Positions 19,244-28,507 of a DNA stretch of 38,510 nucleotides are shown piece by piece (the stretch's first letter is position 1; every line of letters starts with the position of its first letter). Origin of the DNA: Trabulsiella guamensis ATCC 49490 (lineage in GTDB: Bacteria > Pseudomonadota > Gammaproteobacteria > Enterobacterales > Enterobacteriaceae); the NCBI RefSeq assembly GCF_000734965.1, contig NZ_JMTB01000089.1, positions 1 to 38,510 of the forward strand. Direction: 5' to 3'. The notes under the pieces were generated by a model that was given only the letters and a program-made list of their open reading frames with translations, made no database searches and was not told where the DNA came from. The translations under genes were made by a program, and so were the position numbers.

Positions 19244-19259
19244 ACGCAAACGTTCTCTT
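19244..19259. promoter_or_regulatory. PurR operator of gcvTHP
   Basis: ACGCAAACGTTCTCTT matches the PurR consensus ACGCAAACGTTTTCGT in 14 of 16 bases, including the central AAACGTT. PurR with guanine or hypoxanthine represses gcv transcription in E. coli from a site at the same place. Confidence 0.85.
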
Positions 19260-19538
19260 TCGCCTGAACTTACCACTGAACCCGGTGGTAGACCATAAGG
19301 CAAAACGGGTCATCACATTAGCTTATGACCAAAAAGAGCGAAAAACTCTACAGAGTTATCAACTGGAAAAATGCGATTAATGCCACATAAAATTAACATT
19401 TAGCCTCTGACTTGAGGATAAGGTGACAGTTTATGCGGAAATGCGTGCCAAATTCACGCAGCGCGAAATTTACCGCATTACAAAAACTAATGCGAAAAAA
19501 GGCGTGAAATTAGAATATTTCAAACGAGGGGGAAATGT

Positions 19539-19556
19539 CCCGGCACAACGGCCGGG
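19539..19556 (-). terminator. Possible weak terminator after ubiI
   Basis: CCCGGC and GCCGGG invert around ACAACG, 19 bp past the ubiI stop. No run of T follows on the minus strand, so intrinsic termination would be weak; it may only protect the 3' end. Confidence 0.4.
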
Positions 19557-19574
19557 AAGAGAAGTGTGACGAAG

Positions 19575-20777
19575 TTAACGTAACCAGGCAGGGAGATCGT
19601 TCAGCCCCATCGCCTGGCGAATCAGTTGTGGTTTGACGCCGGGAAGGGTGTCGGCCAGTTTAAGACCGATGTCACGCAACAGTTTCTTTGCCGGATTCTC
19701 ACCCGCGAACAGTTCGCGGAAACCCTGCATTCCTGCCAGCATCAGCGCCGCGCTGTGCTTACGGCTGCGCTCATAGCGGCGCAGATAAAAATGCTGCCCC
19801 ACATCTTTGCCTTCACGATGCAACCGCTTCAGTTCATCAATCAGTTCCGCTGCATCCATAAAACCGAGGTTAACCCCCTGCCCGGCCAGCGGATGGATGG
19901 TGTGCGCCGCGTCGCCGACCAGTGCCAGACGATGCGCCGCAAACTGGCGGGCGTAACGACCGGTTAGCGGAAATACCCTGCGCTCGCTTTCCAGCTGGCA
20001 TAAACCCAGACGGTTATCGAAGGCGATCGTCAGTTCCTGATTAAATTCCGCTTCACTCGCCTGCTGCATGCGTTCTGCTTCCTGCGGTGATAGTGACCAG
20101 ACTATCGAACAGAGATGTGGATCGCGCAGCGGCAGGAACGCCAGAATCCCTTCGCCGTGGAAAATCTGCCGGGCGATGGCCTGATGGGGTTCTGTCGTGC
20201 GGATCGTGGCGACCAGAGCATGATGACGGTAATCCCATGATGCCAGCGGAATATCGGCATTGTTTCGCAGCCAGGAGTTCGCGCCGTCTGCGCCCACCAC
20301 CAGCCTCGCCGTCAGCATGCTGGCGTCTTTCAGGGTAATAAAGGCTTCGTTTTCGCCCCATGCCACCTGCTTCACTTCAGCGGGTGCCAGCAGAGTGACA
20401 TCGCTGCACTGTTGCGCTTTTTGCCACAGCGCGTAGTGAATGACGTTATTTTCAATGATATGCCCGAGATGGGTGAAGCCCATACTGGCATCATCAAACT
20501 CAATACGACCGAAACTGTCTTTGTCCCACACTTCCATGCCATGATACCGGCTGGCGCGCGTCGCCTGGATGGTCGACCACACACCGAGGTGCGAAAGCAA
20601 CTTTTCGCTGGCGGCGTTAATGGCGGAGACACGCAGCGCAGGCGGCGCATCGGCGGGCAACGGTTGCGGCGCATTCTGCTCCAGCACCGCCACGCGCAGG
20701 CCACTGCCCTGTAGACCACAGGCGACCGCCAGCCCGACCATGCCACCGCCGACAATAGCAACATCAACACTTTGCAC
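19575..20777 (-). CDS. ubiI: 2-octaprenylphenol hydroxylase UbiI (VisC)
   Basis: This 400-residue FAD monooxygenase catalyses C5 hydroxylation in aerobic ubiquinone synthesis. The N-terminal dinucleotide fold GGGMVGLAVACGLQGSGL, the GADGANSWLRN motif near residue 165 and the FAD ribityl-binding LVGDAAHTIHPLAGQGVNLG near 290 are all intact, as in the UbiH/UbiF family. It lies 11 bp downstream of ubiH in the ygfB-pepP-ubiH-ubiI order. The end NDLPAWLR matches E. coli. Confidence 0.97.
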   Translation of the reverse strand: MQSVDVAIVGGGMVGLAVACGLQGSGLRVAVLEQNAPQPLPADAPPALRVSAINAASEKLLSHLGVWSTIQATRASRYHGMEVWDKDSFGRIEFDDASMGFTHLGHIIENNVIHYALWQKAQQCSDVTLLAPAEVKQVAWGENEAFITLKDASMLTARLVVGADGANSWLRNNADIPLASWDYRHHALVATIRTTEPHQAIARQIFHGEGILAFLPLRDPHLCSIVWSLSPQEAERMQQASEAEFNQELTIAFDNRLGLCQLESERRVFPLTGRYARQFAAHRLALVGDAAHTIHPLAGQGVNLGFMDAAELIDELKRLHREGKDVGQHFYLRRYERSRKHSAALMLAGMQGFRELFAGENPAKKLLRDIGLKLADTLPGVKPQLIRQAMGLNDLPAWLR

Positions 20778-20788
20778 TTTATGACTCC

Positions 20789-21955
20789 TTATCTCGCCAC
20801 CATGCCAAGGGTACGCTGAGCCAGCGCATCACGCGCCGGGGGGAACAATTCCATCGCCATCAGCCCGATATTTCGTCCGACCATCAACGGAACCCAACGG
20901 TTGGCAAACACATGCACTAACCCGTCGGTGACGCCAATTGTGGCGGATTTATCATCGCTACGTCGCGCCTGATAACGGCAAAGCAGCGAATAATCGCCCG
21001 GATCGACGGACAGCGCGACCATTTCCGCCAGCGTCATGACATCACGCAAGCCAAGGTTGAACCCCTGCCCTGCGATGGGATGCAGTGTCTGTGCGGCGTT
21101 TCCGATCAGCGCGAGGCGATGTGAAATGGCGCGATCGGCCGTCGTGAGCGTGAGGGGATAACCGGTGCGCTGCCCGGCGTGGGTGATTCGCCCCAGTCGC
21201 CAGCCAAACGCGGCCTGTAATTCATCGCAGAAACGCGCGTCCGACCAGCCCAGCACCTCGTCGCGTTTATCAAGTGAATGGCACCACACCAGCGAACAGC
21301 GGCCTTCAGACATCGGCAGCATGGCGAGCGGGCCAGATTCAGTAAAACGCTCAAAAGCCCGGCCGTCATGGGCGAGCGAGGTGTTTACGTTGGCGATCAC
21401 TGCCAGTTGCCCGTAGGGTTGCTGTTGCCAGTGAATGCCACACTGCTCGCCCAGCGCCGACCGTGAACCATCGGCGGCGACCAGCAGTTTCCCCTGCAGA
21501 ATTTCGCCGGTATCCAGCGTCACACTCACGCCCGTATCGTTGCGGGTGAACTGTTCAACGCGCGCCGGGCAGTGCAGGGTTACACCGCGTGCTTTGCGCA
21601 GCAGGGCAAACAGACGTAGCCCGACGTCATGCAATCCAACCACCTGACCGAGTGCCGGAAGAGAGTAATCCGCCGCATCCAGCGTAACGAACCCTGCGTG
21701 CCCGCGATCGCTGACATGTACGGTGTTGATCGCAGTGGCGCAGTCACGCAGCGCCTGCCAGATACCGACGCGATCCAGTTGCTGACAGGTGCCTGCCGCC
21801 AGTGCAATCGCGCGGGCATCAAACCCCGGGTGCTGCTGGCTTTCCGGGGTGACGGCTTCCACCAGATGCACCGGCATTTTTCCACCGCTGAGCTGTGAGA
21901 TAGCCAGCGCCAGCGTGGCGCCGTTCATTCCACCGCCGACAATGATGATGCTCAT
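20789..21955 (-). CDS. ubiH: 2-octaprenyl-6-methoxyphenol hydroxylase UbiH
   Basis: This 388-residue FAD monooxygenase hydroxylates C1 in ubiquinone synthesis. The FAD-binding motif IIVGGGMNGATLALAIS opens the protein, VAADGSRSALGEQ lies mid-way, and LIGNAAQTLHPIAGQGFNLG has Asn where UbiI has Asp, a known UbiH feature. The ATG overlaps the pepP stop as ATGA, so the two are translationally coupled. UbiH is soluble but works with the UbiJ/UbiK-associated Ubi complex. Confidence 0.97.
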   Translation of the reverse strand: MSIIIVGGGMNGATLALAISQLSGGKMPVHLVEAVTPESQQHPGFDARAIALAAGTCQQLDRVGIWQALRDCATAINTVHVSDRGHAGFVTLDAADYSLPALGQVVGLHDVGLRLFALLRKARGVTLHCPARVEQFTRNDTGVSVTLDTGEILQGKLLVAADGSRSALGEQCGIHWQQQPYGQLAVIANVNTSLAHDGRAFERFTESGPLAMLPMSEGRCSLVWCHSLDKRDEVLGWSDARFCDELQAAFGWRLGRITHAGQRTGYPLTLTTADRAISHRLALIGNAAQTLHPIAGQGFNLGLRDVMTLAEMVALSVDPGDYSLLCRYQARRSDDKSATIGVTDGLVHVFANRWVPLMVGRNIGLMAMELFPPARDALAQRTLGMVAR

Positions 21956-23268
21956 GATTTTCTCGCCGCCGCCATTAGCGCCTCGATGTCATCGGCTTTT
22001 TTGACCACGCTGGCGGTCAGATTCTCATTGCCGTTTTCCGTTATCACGATGTCATCCTCGATACGAATGCCAATACCGCGATACTCCGCCGGGACGTCAG
22101 CATCCGGCGCGATATACAGCCCCGGCTCAACGGTCAGCACCATGCCGGGCTCCAGTACCCGCGAACGGTCAGTGCCGTAGACGCCCACGTCGTGAACGTC
22201 CAGCCCCAGCCAGTGGCTCAGGCCGTGCATAAAGAATTTGCGGTGTGCGTTTTCGGCGATCAGCGTCTCGACATCGCCTTTAAGAATGCCCAGCTTCACC
22301 AGCCCGCGGATCATAATGCGTACCACTTCGCCGGTCACTTCCTGCATGGAAGTCCCAGGGCGGTAGAGCGTCAGCGCCGTCTCCAGCGATTCCAGTACGA
22401 TGTCGTAGATCGCCCGCTGGGACGGGGGGAATTTACCGTTCACCGGGAACGTACGGGTGATATCGCCTGCGTAACCTTTGTATTCGCAACCGGCATCAAT
22501 CAGCACAAGATCGCCATCGCGCAGTTCCGATTCGTTTTCGGTATAGTGGAGAATGCAGCCGTTAACGCCGCCGCCAACGATGGTGTTGTAGGACGGGTAA
22601 CGCGCGCCGTGGCGGGTGAATTCGTGGTGAATCTCGCCTTCCAGCTGATACTCAAACATCCCCGGACGGCATTTTTCCATCGCCCGACGATGGGCCAGGG
22701 CGGTGATCTCTCCCGCGCGGCGCATCACGGCAATCTCTTCTTCTGATTTAAACAGACGCATTTCATGCACCAGCGGACGCCAGTCGATGACCGACGCCGG
22801 GGCGCTCAGATTCTGACGCGAGCCTTTACGGAGTTTATCAAGCGCGGTGAAGACGATGTCGTCCGCATACGCGTATTCACCCTGGGCGTGGTAAATCGCG
22901 TCCAGACCGTTCAACAGTTGATACAGGTGCTGATTGATTTCACTGAAGGCCAGTGCGCGGTCAACGCCAAGTTTCGCCGGAGCCGCCTCCTGGCCCAGAC
23001 GACGACCAAACCAGATTTCCGCGGTGAGGTCGCGTACGCGGTTGAACAGCACGCTATGGTTGTGGGTATCATCACTTTTAATCAGCACAAGCACCGCTTC
23101 CGGCTCGTTGAAACCGGTGAGATACCAGAAGTCGCTGCTCTGACGGTACGGATATTCGCTGTCCGCGCTGCGGGTCGCTTCCGGCGCGGCGAAAATCAGC
23201 GCCGCGCTGCCCGGCTGCATTTGCGCTAACAATGCCTGACGGCGGCGTTCAAACTCTTGCTGTGTCAT
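21952..23268 (-). CDS. pepP: Xaa-Pro aminopeptidase II (aminopeptidase P)
   Basis: This 438-residue manganese enzyme removes an N-terminal residue before proline. The creatinase-like N-terminal domain covers about 1-170. The pita-bread catalytic domain carries all five metal ligands: two Asp in LIDAGCEYKGYAGDITRTF, His in HGLSHWLGLDVHDVG, and Glu in VEPGLYI and RIEDDIVIT. It is three residues shorter than E. coli PepP at the C terminus. It lies 24 bp after ygfB and overlaps ubiH by 4 bp. Confidence 0.97.
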   Translation of the reverse strand: MTQQEFERRRQALLAQMQPGSAALIFAAPEATRSADSEYPYRQSSDFWYLTGFNEPEAVLVLIKSDDTHNHSVLFNRVRDLTAEIWFGRRLGQEAAPAKLGVDRALAFSEINQHLYQLLNGLDAIYHAQGEYAYADDIVFTALDKLRKGSRQNLSAPASVIDWRPLVHEMRLFKSEEEIAVMRRAGEITALAHRRAMEKCRPGMFEYQLEGEIHHEFTRHGARYPSYNTIVGGGVNGCILHYTENESELRDGDLVLIDAGCEYKGYAGDITRTFPVNGKFPPSQRAIYDIVLESLETALTLYRPGTSMQEVTGEVVRIMIRGLVKLGILKGDVETLIAENAHRKFFMHGLSHWLGLDVHDVGVYGTDRSRVLEPGMVLTVEPGLYIAPDADVPAEYRGIGIRIEDDIVITENGNENLTASVVKKADDIEALMAAARKS

Positions 23269-23292
23269 GACGACCTCCTGAGCAATGTTCGT

Positions 23293-23871
23293 TTAGTGCA
23301 GAGTCGGTTTGCGAACTTCCGGCGCGGTCGGTTGCGGATGCGTGAACGTGTCGTGGCATAACAGCGCGGCAACGCGTACATACTCCACAATCTCTTCGAG
23401 CGACATCTCCAGCTCTTCCTGGTCTTCATCTTCGTCGTAACCGAGCTGAGCAATGTTGCGCAGATCGTCAATCGCTTCGCCAGTCTCGCCCTTAATCTTA
23501 TCGAGGCGCGGCTGCGTGACGCCAAGACCCAGCAAAAAATGGTTAACCCATCCGGCCAGCGCATCGGCGCGTTCAAACACCGACACGTCGTCGCCATCAG
23601 GCAGATAAAGCTGAAAAAGGAAGCCTTCGTCTTCCAGCGCATCGCTGGTGGCGGAGTGTAAATTACGCAGCGCCTGTGACAGATCATGGCCGAAGGCCAG
23701 CCCTTCGTTGGTCAGATCATGGAGAAGCGGCTGCCAGCTGCTGTCCTTGGTTCCGCCACAGAGTATCCCGCTGATGAGACCGTGCATTTCGGCGGGAGTC
23801 AGGCCCACTCCCTGTTGGTTCAGTAACTGGTTAACGTCGTTGTAACCAGGCATTTCGTTCTGTATAGACAT
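23293..23871 (-). CDS. ygfB: YgfB/UPF0149 family protein
   Basis: A 192-residue, strongly acidic helical protein matching E. coli YgfB. The start at 23871 gives the E. coli length; an in-frame ATG two codons upstream is possible. Near the N terminus is [18 protein letters not shown]; the central part holds [22 protein letters not shown] and [19 protein letters not shown]. It lacks the C-terminal SEC-C metal-binding motif that some UPF0149 proteins have. In Pseudomonas, YgfB influences beta-lactam resistance by restricting an amidase regulator; the role in enterics is unknown. It heads the ygfB-pepP-ubiH-ubiI run, divergent from zapA. Confidence 0.93.
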   Translation of the reverse strand: MSIQNEMPGYNDVNQLLNQQGVGLTPAEMHGLISGILCGGTKDSSWQPLLHDLTNEGLAFGHDLSQALRNLHSATSDALEDEGFLFQLYLPDGDDVSVFERADALAGWVNHFLLGLGVTQPRLDKIKGETGEAIDDLRNIAQLGYDEDEDQEELEMSLEEIVEYVRVAALLCHDTFTHPQPTAPEVRKPTLH

Positions 23872-23944
23872 GCGCATTCATCGTCGTTGGGAGGAATATC
23901 ATGTTATGCTACCACTTTGGACCCTGGTGATACCAGAAAAGGGC

Positions 23945-23973
23945 TTGTATCATCACACCAGGGTAGCTATAGT
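23945..23973 (+). promoter_or_regulatory. Sigma70 promoter of zapA
   Basis: TTGTAT (23945-23950) and TATAGT (23968-23973) are separated by exactly 17 bp. Transcription should start near 23980. The two hexamers match consensus in four and five of six bases. The right half of an imperfect inverted repeat (ACCCTGGTG/CACCAGGGT) falls in the spacer. Confidence 0.75.
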
Positions 23974-23980
23974 GTCGCCC

Positions 23981-24007
23981 CTTCACAGACCCGGGTTTGG
24001 GTGTGAA
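23981..24007 (+). promoter_or_regulatory. Hairpin at the predicted 5' end of zapA mRNA
   Basis: CTTCACA-GA-CCC pairs with GGG-TGTGAAG around a six-base loop, with GA bulged: ten base pairs. It starts at or within a base or two of the predicted transcription start and ends 30 bp before the zapA ATG. A structure at the extreme 5' end usually blocks RppH/RNase E decay. Confidence 0.55.
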
Positions 24008-24025
24008 GGCCGCGCAGTTAATTAG

Positions 24026-24367
<342 letters not shown>

Positions 24368-24409
24368 CACTTCATGGTTAACTGTGGTAGAGTAACCCTG
24401 AAGACAAAA

Positions 24410-24593
24410 ATTTCTCTGAGATGTTCGCAAGCGGGCCAGTCCCCTGAGCCGATATTTGAAACAACAAGAATGCGACGCTCCATGGTCGGTGCGCATGCTC
24501 GGTTAGTCCGAGAAGCCTTAAGACTGTGACGACGTATTCACCTTGAACCACGGGTTCAAGGGTTACAGCCTGCGGCGGCATCTCGGAGATTCC
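24410..24593 (+). ncRNA. ssrS: 6S RNA
   Basis: This 184-nt sequence is collinear with E. coli 6S RNA. The closing stem is ATTTCTCTGAGATGTTCGC at the 5' end against GGCGGCATCTCGGAGATTCC at the 3' end, the central bubble flanks are conserved, and the apical arm carries CATGCTCGG and CCGAGAAGCC. 6S RNA mimics an open promoter and binds sigma70 RNA polymerase in stationary phase. Most changes are compensatory or in loops. It lies between zapA and ygfA, its usual place, and is processed from a dicistronic transcript with ygfA. Confidence 0.97.
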
Positions 24594-24610
24594 CTCTCTT
24601 CACGACGCCC

Positions 24611-25225
24611 ATGACTCAACTCCCTGAAACACCCATATCCAGACAAGACATTCGCCAGTACATCAGGCAACGTCGTCGCGCATTGACCTCGCAACAACAA
24701 CTGCATTTCGCCCAACAGGCTGCGGCCCGCATGATGGCGTATTCGCCTGTGATGATGGCGCACACCGTCGCACTGTTTCTCTCGTTTGATGGCGAGCTGG
24801 ATACGCAGCCATTGATTGAACAACTCTGGCGTGCCGGGAAACGTGTTTATCTGCCGGTGCTCCATCCGTTCAGTCCGGGCAATCTGCTGTTCCTTCACTA
24901 CCATCCACACAGCGAACTGGTGGTCAATCGCCTGAAAATCCAGGAGCCGAAACTCGACGTGCGTGACGTGTTGCCCTTGAATCACCTTGATGTGTTGATA
25001 ACGCCGCTGGTGGCGTTTGATGCCGAAGGCCAGCGCCTTGGTATGGGCGGCGGATTTTACGATCGCACCCTGCAACGGTGGCAAGAGCATGGTCTGCACC
25101 CGGTGGGTTACGCTCACGACTGTCAGCAGGTAGATGCCCTGCCGACAGCACAGTGGGATATTCCCCTGCCCGCTGTCGTTACGCCGTCAAAACTGTGGCT
25201 GTGGCCGGAATCGTGTCAACGTTAA
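24611..25225 (+). CDS. ygfA: 5-formyltetrahydrofolate cyclo-ligase
   Basis: This 204-residue enzyme converts 5-formyl-THF to 5,10-methenyl-THF using ATP, removing an inhibitor of folate enzymes such as GlyA. Family motifs are FLSFDGELDTQPLI, KRVYLPVL, and the nucleotide/metal loop RLGMGGGFYDRTLQ near 142-155. I use the ATG at 24611; the shorter start annotated in E. coli has no ATG here. No strong Shine-Dalgarno is seen. Transcription continues from ssrS, and E. coli YgfA has been linked to persister formation. It is convergent with serA, sharing a bidirectional terminator. Confidence 0.95.
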   Translation: MTQLPETPISRQDIRQYIRQRRRALTSQQQLHFAQQAAARMMAYSPVMMAHTVALFLSFDGELDTQPLIEQLWRAGKRVYLPVLHPFSPGNLLFLHYHPHSELVVNRLKIQEPKLDVRDVLPLNHLDVLITPLVAFDAEGQRLGMGGGFYDRTLQRWQEHGLHPVGYAHDCQQVDALPTAQWDIPLPAVVTPSKLWLWPESCQR

Positions 25226-25251
25226 AAGGGATCACCAACGCGATCCCTTTT
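25224..25251. terminator. Bidirectional terminator between ygfA and serA
   Basis: AAAAGGGATC (25224-25233) pairs with GATCCCTTTT (25242-25251) around an eight-base loop. A T run follows on the plus strand and a shorter one on the minus strand. It fits two converging genes only 31 bp apart. Confidence 0.85.
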
Positions 25252-25256
25252 TTCTA

Positions 25257-26489
25257 TCAGAAAAGTAAACGTGCGCGAATAGTACCCGGAATGGCCTTCA
25301 TGCTCAGCAACGCTTTTTCGGCAACGTCTTCATCCGCTTCGATATCGATAACGACGTAGCCCATCTGCGCGTTAGTTTGCAGATACTGTGCAGCAATGTT
25401 GACGCCCTGCTCAGCGAAGATCTGGTTGATAGCCGTCAGTACGCCAGGACGGTTTTCGTGGATGTGCAGCAGACGACGACCGCCATGCAGCGGCAGAGAC
25501 ACTTCCGGGAAGTTGACTGCTGACAGCGTTGAGCCGTTGTCAGAGTACTTCGTCAGTTTGCCCGCCACTTCCAGACCGATGTTCTCCTGCGCTTCCTGGG
25601 TGGAACCGCCAATGTGCGGCGTCAGGATCACGTTATCAAACTCGCTCAGCGGCGATACGAACGGATCGCTGTTAGTGGCAGGTTCCGTCGGGAAGACGTC
25701 AATCGCCGCACCCGCCAGATGCTTGCTCGCCAGCGCTTCACACAGAGCCGGAATGTCGACCACGGTACCGCGTGCGGCGTTGATCAACAGCGAGCCTGGT
25801 TTCATCAGCGCCAGCTCTTTTTGCCCCATCATGTTTTTGGTGGAGGCGTTTTCCGGCACGTGCAACGTGACAACATCGCTCATGTTCAGCAGGTCGGAAA
25901 GGTGCTGAACCTGGGTGGCATTACCCAACGGCAGTTTGTTTTCAATGTCATAGAAGTAAACGTGCATCCCCAGCGATTCCGCCAGAATACCCAGTTGCGT
26001 ACCGATATGGCCGTAACCGATGATGCCGAGTTTTTTCCCGCGCGCTTCGAAGCTGCCAACGGCCTGTTTGTTCCACACGCCACGATGCGCTTTCGCGTTC
26101 GCTTCCGGTACGCCGCGAAGCAACAGCAACAATTCCCCAATGACCAGTTCCGCCACGGAGCGAGTATTCGAGAACGGCGCATTAAACACCGGGATACCGC
26201 GTTTTGCCGCTGCGTTAAGATCCACCTGGTTAGTGCCGATGCAGAAACAGCCCACCGCAACCAGTTTTTCTGCCGCCTGGAAAACCTCTTCTGTCAGGTA
26301 CGTACGGGATCGCAGGCCGATGAAATGCGCATCACGGATCGACGCTTTCAGTTGCTCGTTGTCGAGCGCACCTTTATGAAATTCGATATTGGTGTAGCCA
26401 GCCGCACGCAGGCTGTCCAGCGCTTTCTGGTGCACCCCTTCGACCAACAGAAATTTAATCTTGTCTTTTTCCAGCGATACCTTAGCCAT
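25257..26489 (-). CDS. serA: D-3-phosphoglycerate dehydrogenase
   Basis: SerA catalyses the first step of serine synthesis and is inhibited by L-serine. The start at 26489 follows GAGGAA and gives 410 residues as in E. coli; the open frame extends further upstream but is not family sequence. The Rossmann motif GIIGYGHIGTQLG is near 158-170. The catalytic Arg, Glu and His lie in NAARGTVVDIP, the VFPTEP region and LTPHIGGST. The C-terminal ACT domain (LHIHENRPGVLTAI) binds serine at the tetramer interface. Control is by Lrp and CRP in E. coli; a CRP-like site is seen upstream. Confidence 0.97.
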   Translation of the reverse strand: MAKVSLEKDKIKFLLVEGVHQKALDSLRAAGYTNIEFHKGALDNEQLKASIRDAHFIGLRSRTYLTEEVFQAAEKLVAVGCFCIGTNQVDLNAAAKRGIPVFNAPFSNTRSVAELVIGELLLLLRGVPEANAKAHRGVWNKQAVGSFEARGKKLGIIGYGHIGTQLGILAESLGMHVYFYDIENKLPLGNATQVQHLSDLLNMSDVVTLHVPENASTKNMMGQKELALMKPGSLLINAARGTVVDIPALCEALASKHLAGAAIDVFPTEPATNSDPFVSPLSEFDNVILTPHIGGSTQEAQENIGLEVAGKLTKYSDNGSTLSAVNFPEVSLPLHGGRRLLHIHENRPGVLTAINQIFAEQGVNIAAQYLQTNAQMGYVVIDIEADEDVAEKALLSMKAIPGTIRARLLF

Positions 26490-26698
26490 TTCCTCGTCCT
26501 GTCTTTTTTCTTTCTGATATTGCTTTGTGATGTTGTGTTGGACAAAAGTCCACCTAAGCAACATATCAAAAATAATTATCGCGGCAATATGAACGTTTGC
26601 GTCGGCAAATTGAAGAAATGTCATGCAGCGGGAAAAGGCAGGACAAAATGCTGGGGTTGAGAAAGATGACAGTACGATTAACAGATCCGAAGAGAAGA

Positions 26699-26714
26699 TG
26701 TGACACAAGTCACT
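26699..26714. promoter_or_regulatory. CRP-type site upstream of serA
   Basis: TGTGACACAAGTCACT matches TGTGA-N6-TCACA in nine of ten positions. It lies 210 bp upstream of serA, where E. coli has a distal CRP-dependent serA promoter. The rest of 26490-26768 is AT-rich, in keeping with Lrp control. Confidence 0.65.
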
Positions 26715-26741
26715 AAAATGAGTAAGTGAAAAATTTTTTTT

Positions 26742-26764
26742 ACGGGAGGACGTTTGCCTCCCGT
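26742..26764 (-). terminator. Probable rpiA terminator
   Basis: ACGGGAGG and CCTCCCGT form an 8-bp stem starting 4 bp after the rpiA stop. On the minus strand a run of A comes first and T only afterwards, which is unusual for an intrinsic terminator, so confidence is moderate. Confidence 0.55.
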
Positions 26765-26768
26765 CAGA

Positions 26769-27428
26769 TCATTTCACAATGGTTTTGACGCCATCGGCCG
26801 TGCCGATAAGCGCGACGTCCGCGCCACGATTGGCAAACAGCCCAACAGTCACCACGCCCGGAATGCCGTTAATGGCGTTTTCCAGCGCGACTGGGTCGAG
26901 GATTTCCAGACCATGCACATCAAGGATCACGTTGCCGTTATCGGTTAACACGCCCTGACGATATTCCGGGCGACCGCCCAGTTTGACCAGCGCACGCGCA
27001 ACGGCACTACGGGCCATCGGGATCACCTCCACCGGCAGCGGGAAATTACCGAGGATCGCCACCTGTTTGGACGCATCAGCGATGCAGATAAATTTATCCG
27101 CCACGGAGGCAATGATTTTTTCGCGCGTCAGTGCTGCGCCGCCGCCTTTGATCATCTGCATGTGGTCGTTGATTTCGTCAGCGCCATCTACGTAGATGCC
27201 GAGCCTGTCCACTTCGTTGAGATCAAAAACGGTGATCCCGAGGCTTTTCAGCTTTTCGGTTGAAGCGTCCGAGCTGGAAACCGCGCCTTCAATCTGCCCT
27301 TTCATGGTGCCGAGCGCATCAATAAAATGCGCGGCCGTCGAGCCTGTGCCCACGCCCACGATAGTGCCCGGTTGTACGTACTGAAGGGCTGCCCAGCCTA
27401 CTGCTTTTTTCAGTTCATCCTGCGTCAT
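26769..27428 (-). CDS. rpiA: Ribose-5-phosphate isomerase A
   Basis: This 219-residue enzyme interconverts ribose 5-phosphate and ribulose 5-phosphate in the pentose phosphate pathway. The start at 27428 gives the E. coli length; the frame extends 57 codons upstream into the promoter region and is not used. The phosphate loop [12 protein letters not shown] is at about 24-35. The catalytic Asp81/Asp84 region is YVDGADEIN, followed by [12 protein letters not shown] with Lys94 and Glu103. It is divergent from argP. Confidence 0.97.
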   Translation of the reverse strand: MTQDELKKAVGWAALQYVQPGTIVGVGTGSTAAHFIDALGTMKGQIEGAVSSSDASTEKLKSLGITVFDLNEVDRLGIYVDGADEINDHMQMIKGGGAALTREKIIASVADKFICIADASKQVAILGNFPLPVEVIPMARSAVARALVKLGGRPEYRQGVLTDNGNVILDVHGLEILDPVALENAINGIPGVVTVGLFANRGADVALIGTADGVKTIVK

Positions 27429-27574
27429 GATGTTACCCAAGGAGTGAGTGGTGCGCGCATTATAGATCATCAGCAAACGCCTTGTGATCTGCCAGGTCAC
27501 CAATTTGGTCTGTATCAAAAACAAAATTATGTCATAGTGCGAGATAAAGACTTCACAGGAGTTAGCCAGATCCG

Positions 27575-28468
27575 ATGAAACGACCTGACTACAGAACACT
27601 ACAGGCGCTGGATGCCGTTATCCGGGAACGCGGCTTTGAGCGCGCGGCGCAGAAGCTGTGTATTACGCAATCAGCGGTCTCGCAGCGCATTAAGCAGCTT
27701 GAAAATATGTTCGGGCAACCATTGCTGGTGCGCACCGTGCCGCCACGACCAACCGAGCAGGGACAAAAGTTGCTGGCGCTGCTGCGTCAGGTCGAATTGC
27801 TGGAGGAGGAGTGGCTGGGCGATGAGCAAATCGGCTCCACCCCGCTGCTGTTGTCGCTGGCGGTTAACGCCGACAGTCTGGCGACCTGGCTGCTCCCCGC
27901 GCTGGCGAGTGTACTGGCCGACTCACCTATCCGCCTGAATTTACAGGTGGAAGACGAAACCCGCACCCAGGAACGTCTGCGTCGGGGTGAGGTGGTGGGC
28001 GCGGTGAGTATTCAGCCGCAGGCACTGCCCAGCTGTCTCGTCGATCAACTCGGCGCGCTGGACTATTTGTTTGTCGCCTCGAAGCCCTTTGCGCAACGCT
28101 ATTTCCCGAACGGCGTAACGCGCTCGGCGCTGCTGAAAGCACCTGCGGTGGCCTTTGATCATCTTGATGATATGCATCAGGCGTTCCTGCAGCAGCATTT
28201 CGATCTGCCACCGGGCAGCGTACCGTGCCATATCGTGAATTCATCGGAAGCCTTCGTGCAGCTGGCGCGTCAGAGCACTACCTGCTGTATGATCCCCCAT
28301 CTGCAAATCGAAAAAGAGCTGGCGAGCGGCGAGCTTATTGATTTGACGCCGGGTCTGTTTCAGCGCCGGATGCTCTACTGGCACCGTTTTGCGCCTGAAA
28401 GCCGCATGATGCGCCGGGTTACCGACGCGCTGATCGACTACGGGCATAAGGTATTGCGACAGAATTAA
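27575..28468 (+). CDS. argP: LysR-type regulator ArgP (IciA)
   Basis: This 297-residue LysR regulator activates argO with arginine and is held inactive by lysine; it also controls dapB, lysC and others. The N-terminal winged helix is [34 protein letters not shown] (residues about 5-38), the rest the effector-binding domain. Its length and nearly all residues match E. coli ArgP. It is three genes from its classical target argO and divergent from rpiA. No ideal Shine-Dalgarno; AGGAG is 16 bases upstream. Confidence 0.97.
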   Translation: MKRPDYRTLQALDAVIRERGFERAAQKLCITQSAVSQRIKQLENMFGQPLLVRTVPPRPTEQGQKLLALLRQVELLEEEWLGDEQIGSTPLLLSLAVNADSLATWLLPALASVLADSPIRLNLQVEDETRTQERLRRGEVVGAVSIQPQALPSCLVDQLGALDYLFVASKPFAQRYFPNGVTRSALLKAPAVAFDHLDDMHQAFLQQHFDLPPGSVPCHIVNSSEAFVQLARQSTTCCMIPHLQIEKELASGELIDLTPGLFQRRMLYWHRFAPESRMMRRVTDALIDYGHKVLRQN

Positions 28469-28494
28469 AAAAGGCCGGGGTTCCCGGCCTTTTT
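28468..28494. terminator. Bidirectional terminator between argP and yggE
   Basis: AAAAAGGCCGGG and CCCGGCCTTTTT form a perfect 12-bp stem around GTT, with T/A runs on both sides. It begins at the argP stop and lies 14 bp before the converging yggE stop. Confidence 0.92.
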
Positions 28495-28507
28495 CATTTA
28501 AGGCGTA

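Larger units (their letters stand above)
19155..19574 (-). promoter_or_regulatory. gcvTHP control region (GcvA, PurR, probable Lrp)
   Basis: This 420-bp intergenic region contains no credible gene. It carries a strong PurR operator near the expected transcription start and three CTAAT GcvA half-sites: one proximal (19317-19321) and two distal (19487-19491 and 19509-19513). The spacings match the E. coli layout, with a proximal GcvA site at about -69 to -34, distal sites at about -271 to -214, and AT-rich DNA between them where Lrp bends the DNA. A GC-rich inverted repeat at 19539-19556 lies just after ubiI. Positions relative to the start are inferred from E. coli. Confidence 0.75.

Noticed and set aside
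19165..19380. 71-codon frame in the gcvT upstream region
   Set aside because: Lies across the PurR box and GcvA site, has no ribosome site, and the region is a known control region.
25226..25256. Possible sibC/ibsC toxin-antitoxin RNA between ygfA and serA, as I recall for E. coli
   Set aside because: Only 31 bp separate the two stop codons, filled by a terminator; there is no room for it.
25614..26660. 348-codon open frame antisense to serA and its leader
   Set aside because: Mirror of serA coding bias and low-complexity promoter DNA; no start signal.
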